From an uncultured Balneolaceae bacterium (GTDB lineage: Bacteria > Bacteroidota > Rhodothermia > Balneolales > Balneolaceae): a DNA stretch of 44,014 nucleotides. The translations under genes and the position numbers were made by a program. Below, in pieces: positions 36,738 through 44,014 of the stretch. The notes under the pieces were generated by a model. That model was not told the origin of the DNA. It saw only the letters and a program-made list of their open reading frames with translations, and did no database searches. Numbering within the stretch: position 1 is the stretch's first letter; each line of letters opens with the position of its first letter. The DNA is taken from positions 1 to 44,014 of the forward strand of contig CALKOA010000031.1 in the NCBI GenBank assembly GCA_938091655.1. The letters are read 5' to 3'.

Positions 36738-39700
36738 ATGAAACGAATATTACCTATTTATATGCTTCTTGCTGCATGTTTCTTTTCCTTTACTCAAGGA
36801 ACTGCTCAGTTAAGTGGTGTTTACACCGAACTTATTGGGCAATACCATACCGGACTCTTCGATGAAGGTGCGGCCGAAATTGTAGCTTTTGATGCAGCCA
36901 ATCAACAACTATTCTTTACCAATGCTAACGAAAACGCTGTAGTTGTGCTTGACATTACAAATCCAGAATTACCACTACTTGTCACGACTATTGATATGTC
37001 AAGTTATGGTGGCGGGATCAATAGCGTAGCAGTATATAATGATATTGTTGCAGTAGCGGTACAAGCTGAGCCAAAAACTGACCCCGGTAAAGTGGTTTTT
37101 TTCAACACTACTGATGCTACTTATATCGCTGATGTTACTGTGGGTGCGTTGCCAGATATGGTTACCTTTACCCCTGATGGAAATTTTGCCATCACCGCCA
37201 ATGAAGGAGAGCCCAACGATGACTATACCATAGATCCCGATGGTAGCGTCTCATTTATCGATATTAGCGGTGGAGTTGCCTCTGCTAGCGTTACTACTAC
37301 TGATTTTTCAGTATTACCTGCCAATATAGAAAACTACAAGTCGGCTGGTATGCGCATTTTTGGACCTGGTGCTACTCCAGCTCAGGATATCGAACCTGAA
37401 TACGTAGCAGTGTCACCCAATAGCCAAACAGCCTACGTTTCACTACAAGAAAATAATGCGATAGCCGTTTTTGATATAGCTACAGCTAGCTTGACAAAAA
37501 TATATCCTCTTGGTTTTAAGAATCATGCACTAGCGGGAAATGAGTTAGATGCAAGTAACAAAGATGATATGATTAATATCACCAACTGGCCGGTTAAAGG
37601 TTTATACCTACCAGATGCTATAAAAGCAGTAGATATTGATGGTAAAACCTACATCATTTCTGCAAACGAAGGTGATTCTAGAGACTATGACGGCTTCAGT
37701 GAGGAGGCCAGAATAAAAGACTTCCGATTAAACCCAGATATTTTTACCGATGGCGACCTTCAGGAAGACGAACATTTGGGTCGTCTAAAAACCACTATAA
37801 CCATGGGTATGAATACCGATCACCTTTATTTTCTCATGGAAGCAGACTCTGCCCAAGAAGTAAGCGGTGGAGATAACCGAGGAGCTGGTGAAGGCGAATT
37901 CATGTACGATGTGGACACGCAAGTCTTGACCTTTGAAATGACCTTTGAGGGCTTGGATTTCACAAGTTTCAATGGAGGTACATTTTTAACGGTCGATGAT
38001 GCCACTGATGACGTCACCGCCATGCACTTTCATAACGCGGTTTCAGGAGAAAATGGTGGCGTGGTATTTGATATACTAGGCGATGCAGAAACTCAAGTTA
38101 TTACAGATACATTAGGAATCACCACCGTTACAGGCACATGGAACGTGACCTCTGACGGCATTATTTCGGAAATGCAAGCAGCCTTATTTGAACAAGAAAT
38201 TTCATTATATGTGAATGTTCATACGACTGCTCAACCTGCAGGGGCAATACGTGGCCAATGGTTTGCTGACCCTATGTTTGATGAGCTTTACTCATATGGG
38301 GCACGCTCGTTCACCATTTGGGATGCTGCAACAGGGGCTCAAGTTTATGATAGTGGTGCAGAATTTGAAGAGATCACCGCTCTAATGAACCCTTTGAACT
38401 TCAACTCTACAAACTCAGAAAATGACTCTTTCGACGATCGTTCTGACGATAAAGGACCTGAGCCTGAAGGATTAAGCATACATACACTTAATGGTCGAAC
38501 TTATGCATTCATCACCTTAGAACGTATTGGTGGAATTATGATGTACGATATTACCGATCCTACCGATGCAGAGTTCGTGCATTACAGCAATGACAGAAAC
38601 TTCGATGTCGCCTTCGACGAAGATGATAACAACACAGCAGAAATCCTAGAATCAGTGGTTTCAGCTGCCCCAGAAGATGTGCTTATAATTGACCAAGGAG
38701 CTAACTACTCAGGTCTACCACTTATGGTATCAAGTAATGAGGTTACAGGCTCAATTACGATAAATAAACTTATTCCACCCAGTAATGCAGGTTCTCTGTT
38801 TATTTCCGAATATGCCGAAGGAGGTGGTAATAACAAATATTTAGAGATCTATAACCCAACAGACGCTGCCATTAGTTTAGATGGATACGCTATTGCTTCT
38901 GTGGGAAATTCACCTACGGTTGCAGGTGAAAATGAGTTTTTCGAAGCCCTCGATGCCTCAAAAACGATTGAAGCAAAAGGTACATATGTTTGGATGAACC
39001 CAAACAGTGTGGATTCTTTAAAGGAAAAAGCAGATGAACTTGGAAATGCGTTTTTCAATGGTAATGATGCCTATGCTTTAGTTTATGGTACGGATGAGAG
39101 TTTTGAAATACTGGACATGTTAGGTTCATTCCTTGCGGATGATTACTGGGACGTAGCTGGTGTAGAGGAAGGATTGAAGGATCACACGATCATCCGTAAG
39201 CCAGGTATTAATCGCGGCAATCCAGCTCCTCTTGGTTCTTTTGGAACCGATGCTGATGATTCCGAATGGATTGTGCTAGAAAAAGACGATTACACTGATT
39301 TGGGTATTCACACCTTTGATAATGTATTTAGTTTAGCACTACTTCATAACAATGATGGGGAATCACAATTGATTAACCTTGGCGGTGACTTAGAGGACTT
39401 TGGTGGTGTGGCTCGCTTTGCTACTAAACTGCAACAAACTCGTGCTATGCATGAATTAGCAGGTCGTGGGGTTTTATTCCTATCTTCTGGAGATAACTTC
39501 TTAGCAGGCCCTGAGTACACTGTTGGAGTCAACAATGATGTATTCTACGATGCCGTAGCCGTTGACTATCTTGGGTATGATGCACTTGCATTTGGTAATC
39601 ATGACTTCGATTTCGGACCAGATTTAGCGGCTGAATTCGCTGATCAAATAAACAGTACCTTTATATCTGCCAACTTAGACTTTACCGAAAATGCTGCATT

Positions 39701-42700
39701 GAATGCACTGGTCGAATCAGGTAAAATCACCTCCTCTTCCGTATTCGATGTACAAGGGCAACAAGTAGGTGTTATTGGTGCAACCACACCAAATCTACCA
39801 TTTATTTCCTCTCCAGGTAAGGTTAAGGTTCTTCAAAATGTTGCGGAGCTTGTGCAAGCAGAAATCGATGCATTAGAAGCGAACGGCGTCAACAAAATAA
39901 TCCTGATTTCTCATTTGCAGGGCGTTGATGAAGACTTTACTCTAGCTGCTCAACTTTCTGGATTAGACGTTATGATTGCTGGTGGTGGTGATGAGTTACT
40001 AAGTAATGAAGGTAATCTTCTAATACCTGGAGATGAATCCAAGTTGTACGGTGATTATCCACAAATTGTGACCGATGCCGACAATAAAGAAGTACCTATC
40101 GTAACCACCCTAGGTAATTATTCCTATCTGGGTAACTTAGTGGTTGATTTTAACGAAGCGGGAGAATTAGTCTCTATTCATGATTCTTCGAACCCTATTC
40201 GTATAGCTAGCCGAGCTTATGCCGACGGTGTTGCTGCCGATCCATTCTTAACCTTAGAAGTGGTTGAGCCAGTAAGTAATGGTTTGGTTGATTTGGAAGA
40301 AAATATAATTGCAACTTCTGAAGTACTTTTAGATGCAGAAGCAGATGATTTACGTTCTAAAGAAACCAACCAAGGTAATATGATTGCAGATGCCTTTTTA
40401 TGGCAAGCAGGAGAGTTAGCAGAATCATTTGGTGCTCCAGTACCTGAAGTTGCCTTATCAAATGGAGGCGGAATACGTAATAATGACATTCCAGCTGGAG
40501 ATATAACTGAGTTAGATACCTTTGATATGCTTCCCTTCCTAAACTTTGTGAGTGTTGTAGAAGGTTTAACTCCAGATCGTTTCAAAGTAATGATGGAAAA
40601 CGCCGTTTCACGCATTGTACTAGACGAAAATGGAGATCCACAACGTCAAGGAGGTGGTACAGGTCGTTTTGCACAAATTGCCGGTTTTAGCATAGAATAT
40701 GATGCTACTGCAACACCTTTAGCCTTTGGTGAAAATGGCGAGGTTTCAACTCCAGGAGAGCGTATTATCACGATCCGACTAGATGATGGTCGATATATCG
40801 TAAGAAATGGAATGGTTGTTCCTGATGCACCTGTAGTGAATCTAGCCACTGCTGACTTCACAGCGAAAGGTGGAGATCAATATCCAACAGCGGACCTGCC
40901 CCTCACCCTATTAGGCGTGACCTATCAGCAGGCTCTATACAATTACATAACTGCAACCAATGCCGAGGGTGGTTTAGAAGGGCTAATATCCTCTGAACAG
41001 TATCCTGAAGGTGGTGAAGGACGTATCCGCGTACTAAATTTCAGCTCTATTGCAGATGCGCGTGTTGCCGAGCTTGGATCAGAACTAACAATTGTAGGTC
41101 AAGTTATCCGTCCAAGTGGTCGAATAAGCCGAATAGTAGATGCTACAGGTGGTATATCGATTTATGCACCATCTGGAGAATATCGTGATTCGTTGGAAAG
41201 TGGGTTCATACGTGAAGGCGATCTTGTTCGAATTACGGCAGAAGCAGCTTTCTTCCGAGGCTTAAATCAAATGTCCAATGTAGTCGGATTCGATGTGTTA
41301 GCCAGAGACCTACCGCTAGTAAAGCCAAGTGTAGTAACTTTAGAGGAGATTGCTAGCAATGGTGAACTTTTTGAAAGTACTCTAATCGCCGTAAAAGGGG
41401 TGGAAATAGTGACAGAAGATACCGTTTTTCAGTCAAGTACAACGTACACCCTAGCTGGCGAAAGCGGAGTCTCTTTGCGTATTCAAAGCTCAAGCAGTGG
41501 AGAATCTGCAGATGTAATCGGGACGCCCATCCCTGCAGGACCGTTCACTTTTGTGGGTACTTTAGGTCAATTTGATTCTTCTGATCCTTATGATAGTGGA
41601 TACCAATTACTACCCGTACTACAGAGTGATGTGAGAAGCAGTTACATCTTATCTTTGCTTCACAACAACGATGGTGAATCCCAATTAGTGAATCTAGGGG
41701 GCAATTTATCTGACTTTGGTGGAGTGGCTCGTTTTAAAACTCTTGTTGACCAAGTACGTGATCGTGAGCATGAAATGGGTAGGGATGTATTGATGCTTTC
41801 TTCTGGTGATAACTTCCTTGCTGGACCTGAATTCACCGTTGGACTAAACGATACCACCTCCTATGATGCTATTGCACTAAATGCTATTGGTTATGATGCT
41901 ATTGCATTGGGTAATCATGACTTCGACTTCGGTCCTGATTTTACCGCATTCTTTGCCGATCAAATCGAGAGTATCTTTTTAAGTGCCAACTTAGACTTTT
42001 CGGCTAACGAAAGCCTAAATGAACTGGTTACTGAAGGGAAAATCGCCAGTAGTGCTATTTTTGAAATGGAACTTGAGCGTATTGGTGTTATTGGTGCTAT
42101 TACTCCAAACTTGAATGCCATTTCAAGCCCAGGTAATGTAACTGTCGATATCAATGTGAAAGATGCCATTCAAGCTGAAATTGACGCATTAGAAGCGGAA
42201 GGAGTGAATAAAATCGTCCTCATTTCCCACTTACAAGGAATCAAGGATGATTCGCTAATGGCTTCTCAGTTAAGTGGATTGGATGTGATGATTGCTGGTG
42301 GTGGTGATGAACTTCTTGCAAATGAAGGAGATGCTCTTATCCCCGGTGACGAAAGTGATGTTTATTCAGGTTATCCAATTTTTGCTGAAAATGCCGATGG
42401 AGAGCTAATTCCTATCGTAACCACTCGTGGTAACTACAGTTACTTAGGTAAATTGAGCGTTGAATTTGACGCTGAAGGAAAGGTGTCTAACATACTCGAT
42501 GAATCAGGCCCAATTCGAGTTGCAGGAACTACCTCCCCCGATGGCGTCATGGAAGATCCTATGCTTAAAGAAATGGTAGTAGACCCTGTAGTAGAAGGAT
42601 TATCTGGACTAGCATCTAATGTAATTGCTCAGTCAGATGTTGACATGGACGCAAGACGTTCTCAAATTCGTTCTAAAGAGACCAACCAAGGAAATCTGAT

Positions 42701-43667
42701 TGCAGATGCTTTCCTTTGGAGTGCTAACTCATTAGCCTCTGAGTTTGGCGTAGGCGAAGCTCAGGTTGCTATAGCTAATGGTGGTGGAATTCGGAACGAC
42801 TATGTCCTTAGTGCAGGTCCAATTACCGAGCTTAACACATTTGAAATGTTACCGTTCTTAAACTTCATTTCAATTGTAGAAGGAGTAACTCCTGAACGAT
42901 TTAAAGAAATAATGGAGAACTCTGTATCGCGAATAAGCTTAGAAGGCGGTGAGGCCGTTGCTTCTGGTAGTGGTACCGGGCGATATGCACAATTTGCTGG
43001 TTTCACCATGGAATTCAACCCTACTTTAGATGCGTTACAGTACAATATTGAAGATGGGTCCATAACACAGCCTGGCAACAAGGTGTTATCTATTACCCTC
43101 AATGATGGTACAAAAATCATCGAACAAGGCGTCGTAGTTGATGGTGCTCCTACTGTCAATCTTGCTACTGCGGACTTTACCGCACGTGGTGGTGATGAGT
43201 ATCCATTGGGTGATTTACCGTTGACTTTATTAGGCCTGACCTACCAACAAGCACTTTATAGCTATTTAGTGACACCTACGGAGTTTGGTGGTCTTGGTGG
43301 TAATGTTTCAGCAAGTCAATACCCAGCAGGCGGTGAGGGTAGAATCAGAATAACTGATGCCTTACCTATTGCTAATGAGAACAAAGATATCGCAGGTATA
43401 CCAAATATATATGCGTTACAACAAAATTACCCTAACCCGTTCAACCCAACTACTCAGATTAGCTTCAGTTTACCTAAAGCATCTGAAGTACAATTGAATG
43501 TATACAACATGTTAGGACAAAAAGTAGCGTCTGTAATGCAACAGCGGCTCGATGCGGGGTATCATACCGTACAATTCGATGCTGCCAATCTTGCTAGTGG
43601 TATGTATATCTATCGCTTACAAGCTGGATCCTTCATAAGCACCAAAAAGATGATGCTTATTAAATAA
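36738..43667 (+). CDS. giant secreted choice-of-anchor-I / tandem 5'-nucleotidase T9SS protein
   Basis: A 2309-residue exported protein. After a signal peptide (IYMLLAACFFSFTQGTAQ), residues about 25-345 and 515-680 form a choice-of-anchor-I beta-propeller (phytase-like). A CHRD domain (about 347-512; EVSGGDNRGAGEGEF, AMHFHN, YVNVHTTAQPAGAIRGQW) is inserted inside it. A lamin-tail-like domain spans about 685-858 (LFISEYAEGGGNNKYLEIYNP). Two UshA-like units follow, about 861-1434 and 1636-2207, each a metallophosphatase half plus a 5'-nucleotidase C-terminal half (ALSNGGGIRNNDIPAGDIT; VAIANGGGIRNDYVLS), separated by OB-like DUF5689-type sequence. The T9SS tail (YPNPFNPTTQISFSLP) ends it. The metal site is unusual: DGE replaces DxH and GGGDE replaces GHxH in both units, while GNHD is intact. 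Likely surface hydrolysis of nucleotides or other phosphate esters; activity of each unit is unproven. Confidence 0.9.
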   Translation: MKRILPIYMLLAACFFSFTQGTAQLSGVYTELIGQYHTGLFDEGAAEIVAFDAANQQLFFTNANENAVVVLDITNPELPLLVTTIDMSSYGGGINSVAVYNDIVAVAVQAEPKTDPGKVVFFNTTDATYIADVTVGALPDMVTFTPDGNFAITANEGEPNDDYTIDPDGSVSFIDISGGVASASVTTTDFSVLPANIENYKSAGMRIFGPGATPAQDIEPEYVAVSPNSQTAYVSLQENNAIAVFDIATASLTKIYPLGFKNHALAGNELDASNKDDMINITNWPVKGLYLPDAIKAVDIDGKTYIISANEGDSRDYDGFSEEARIKDFRLNPDIFTDGDLQEDEHLGRLKTTITMGMNTDHLYFLMEADSAQEVSGGDNRGAGEGEFMYDVDTQVLTFEMTFEGLDFTSFNGGTFLTVDDATDDVTAMHFHNAVSGENGGVVFDILGDAETQVITDTLGITTVTGTWNVTSDGIISEMQAALFEQEISLYVNVHTTAQPAGAIRGQWFADPMFDELYSYGARSFTIWDAATGAQVYDSGAEFEEITALMNPLNFNSTNSENDSFDDRSDDKGPEPEGLSIHTLNGRTYAFITLERIGGIMMYDITDPTDAEFVHYSNDRNFDVAFDEDDNNTAEILESVVSAAPEDVLIIDQGANYSGLPLMVSSNEVTGSITINKLIPPSNAGSLFISEYAEGGGNNKYLEIYNPTDAAISLDGYAIASVGNSPTVAGENEFFEALDASKTIEAKGTYVWMNPNSVDSLKEKADELGNAFFNGNDAYALVYGTDESFEILDMLGSFLADDYWDVAGVEEGLKDHTIIRKPGINRGNPAPLGSFGTDADDSEWIVLEKDDYTDLGIHTFDNVFSLALLHNNDGESQLINLGGDLEDFGGVARFATKLQQTRAMHELAGRGVLFLSSGDNFLAGPEYTVGVNNDVFYDAVAVDYLGYDALAFGNHDFDFGPDLAAEFADQINSTFISANLDFTENAALNALVESGKITSSSVFDVQGQQVGVIGATTPNLPFISSPGKVKVLQNVAELVQAEIDALEANGVNKIILISHLQGVDEDFTLAAQLSGLDVMIAGGGDELLSNEGNLLIPGDESKLYGDYPQIVTDADNKEVPIVTTLGNYSYLGNLVVDFNEAGELVSIHDSSNPIRIASRAYADGVAADPFLTLEVVEPVSNGLVDLEENIIATSEVLLDAEADDLRSKETNQGNMIADAFLWQAGELAESFGAPVPEVALSNGGGIRNNDIPAGDITELDTFDMLPFLNFVSVVEGLTPDRFKVMMENAVSRIVLDENGDPQRQGGGTGRFAQIAGFSIEYDATATPLAFGENGEVSTPGERIITIRLDDGRYIVRNGMVVPDAPVVNLATADFTAKGGDQYPTADLPLTLLGVTYQQALYNYITATNAEGGLEGLISSEQYPEGGEGRIRVLNFSSIADARVAELGSELTIVGQVIRPSGRISRIVDATGGISIYAPSGEYRDSLESGFIREGDLVRITAEAAFFRGLNQMSNVVGFDVLARDLPLVKPSVVTLEEIASNGELFESTLIAVKGVEIVTEDTVFQSSTTYTLAGESGVSLRIQSSSSGESADVIGTPIPAGPFTFVGTLGQFDSSDPYDSGYQLLPVLQSDVRSSYILSLLHNNDGESQLVNLGGNLSDFGGVARFKTLVDQVRDREHEMGRDVLMLSSGDNFLAGPEFTVGLNDTTSYDAIALNAIGYDAIALGNHDFDFGPDFTAFFADQIESIFLSANLDFSANESLNELVTEGKIASSAIFEMELERIGVIGAITPNLNAISSPGNVTVDINVKDAIQAEIDALEAEGVNKIVLISHLQGIKDDSLMASQLSGLDVMIAGGGDELLANEGDALIPGDESDVYSGYPIFAENADGELIPIVTTRGNYSYLGKLSVEFDAEGKVSNILDESGPIRVAGTTSPDGVMEDPMLKEMVVDPVVEGLSGLASNVIAQSDVDMDARRSQIRSKETNQGNLIADAFLWSANSLASEFGVGEAQVAIANGGGIRNDYVLSAGPITELNTFEMLPFLNFISIVEGVTPERFKEIMENSVSRISLEGGEAVASGSGTGRYAQFAGFTMEFNPTLDALQYNIEDGSITQPGNKVLSITLNDGTKIIEQGVVVDGAPTVNLATADFTARGGDEYPLGDLPLTLLGLTYQQALYSYLVTPTEFGGLGGNVSASQYPAGGEGRIRITDALPIANENKDIAGIPNIYALQQNYPNPFNPTTQISFSLPKASEVQLNVYNMLGQKVASVMQQRLDAGYHTVQFDAANLASGMYIYRLQAGSFISTKKMMLIK
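39320..43350 (+). repeat. tandem intragenic duplication of the 5'-nucleotidase unit
   Basis: Copy 1 (about 39320-41040) and copy 2 (about 41642-43350) encode colinear units sharing LLHNNDGESQL, LGGxLxDFGGVARF, LSSGDNFLAGPE, ALGNHDFDFGPD/AFGNHDFDFGPD, LDVMIAGGGDELL, RSKETNQGN, NGGGIRN and YPxGGEGRIR. DNA copies are related but clearly diverged, so this is not a recent duplication. A 600-bp OB-like segment lies between them. Confidence 0.85.
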
Positions 43668-43698
43668 TCCACATGCCCTCTATTGGGGATAAAAATAT

Positions 43699-43729
43699 AG
43701 CCCGTGCTCATTGAGTACGGGCTTTTTTT
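43699..43729 (+). terminator. strong intrinsic terminator after the nucleotidase gene
   Basis: AGCCCGTGCTC (43699-43709) pairs with GAGTACGGGCT (43713-43723) through 11 pairs, one of them a G-U wobble, with a 3-nt ATT loop and a T7 tract ending at 43729. It ends the nucleotidase transcript 32 bp after its stop codon. Confidence 0.93.
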
Positions 43730-43804
43730 ATTAAAGAAGAATGTTAAAAATAGAAACCTACTGATTTAGATCCACTATGCTACACCAAACTGGGTGTCAT
43801 TTAC

Positions 43805-44014
43805 TCAACGCAGGCCATTTGGCAAACCTTTACAAATTCTACTTACTGCGTCATGGCTATGCAAACTTTCAAAATGGGCACATCGAACAACAAAATCTCT
43901 AATTGAATTATAACTATCTAACTCTTGGTATAGTAATCTTGCCGCATCCTCTACAAATTTTTGATAAGCTCCATTCAATTCAGCAAATGCTTGCTCATCT
44001 TCTCGTTTAACCAT
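43805..44014 (-). CDS. unrecognised open reading frame running to the window edge
   Basis: At least 69 codons, stop TGA at 43805-43807, open to the last base of the window; the ATG at 44012-44014 may be the start or an internal Met. The sequence is charged and probably helical ([35 protein letters not shown]) with no signal peptide or motif I know. It lies 75 bp from the nucleotidase terminator and is convergent with that gene. It could be the end of a longer gene, and the coding status is only moderately certain. Confidence 0.45.
   Translation of the reverse strand: MVKREDEQAFAELNGAYQKFVEDAARLLYQELDSYNSIRDFVVRCAHFESLHSHDAVSRICKGLPNGLR

Noticed and set aside
37826-43159. Many antisense open frames of 60-132 codons inside the giant nucleotidase gene
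   Set aside because: They appear at matching places in the two duplicated units (for example 39344-39535 and 41660-41857), lack family sequence, and are explained as frame shadows of the coding strand.
43780-43800. ACACC/GGTGT hairpin after the right-edge open frame as a terminator
   Set aside because: Stem of 5 bp and no T tract on the minus strand.
1-44014. CRISPR array, tRNA/rRNA genes, insertion sequences, prophage or defence system
   Set aside because: No regularly spaced short repeats, no tRNA-like clover-leaf, no transposase or integrase frame, and no recognised defence gene were seen on reading both strands; gaps between genes are too short to hide any.

Overview
The window reads as a stretch of ordinary, low-GC chromosome from a member of the Balneolota/Rhodothermota side of the Bacteroidota-Chlorobiota (FCB) assemblage, most likely a marine Balneolaceae-type bacterium. 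Three things support this. Three very large secreted proteins end in a type IX secretion (T9SS) sorting domain with the YPNPFNP signature typical of this group. The gene order purH-mreB-mreC-mreD-mrdA-rodA and uppS-bamA-ompH is the Bacteroidota-like order. Shine-Dalgarno motifs are rare before the genes. The assignment is inferred from protein style and gene order, not from a database search. No rRNA, tRNA, CRISPR array, insertion sequence or prophage gene was seen.

Left part (1-8440): the end of a GMC-type oxidoreductase and its gluconate 2-dehydrogenase subunit-3-like partner, a weak terminator, a 1800-residue T9SS-exported surface protein (851-6253) made of a sialidase-like front, a beta-helix and tandem beta-sandwich repeats, a convergent BadF/GlcNAc-kinase-like gene, and a divergent kynureninase-like PLP enzyme.

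Centre-left (8441-19533): a 323-bp spacer with two perfect inverted repeats leads into recA-recX, an AI-2E-family permease, purN and purH. The cell-elongation cluster mreB-mreC-mreD-mrdA(PBP2)-rodA follows. All are on the plus strand with short gaps or overlaps.

Centre-right (19618-36496): rnhB (minus) is divergent from a VWA-domain protein (plus) that ends in a strong bidirectional terminator. A long minus-strand run then reads nadE, a LysM lytic transglycosylase, an S41 protease, a PHP phosphoesterase, ribH, uppS, bamA and three tandem ompH/skp-like chaperone genes. This run is largely envelope biogenesis plus cofactor synthesis.

Right end (33887-44014): a secreted endonuclease/exonuclease/phosphatase-family protein (minus) is divergent from a 2309-residue secreted protein (plus) with a choice-of-anchor-I propeller, an inserted CHRD domain, a lamin-tail-like domain, two tandem UshA-like 5'-nucleotidase units and a T9SS tail. 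The shared upstream region has an 11-bp-phased TTAA-type repeat array and a perfect CTTAACC/GGTTAAG inverted repeat that resemble a Pho-box arrangement. The pair may be a phosphate-scavenging module acting on extracellular nucleic acids; this is the most interesting inference in the window. A strong terminator closes the gene, and an unrecognised open frame runs off the right edge.

Most of the window is conserved housekeeping sequence. I do not see a wholly new system; the findings are regulatory candidates and unusual domain architectures.
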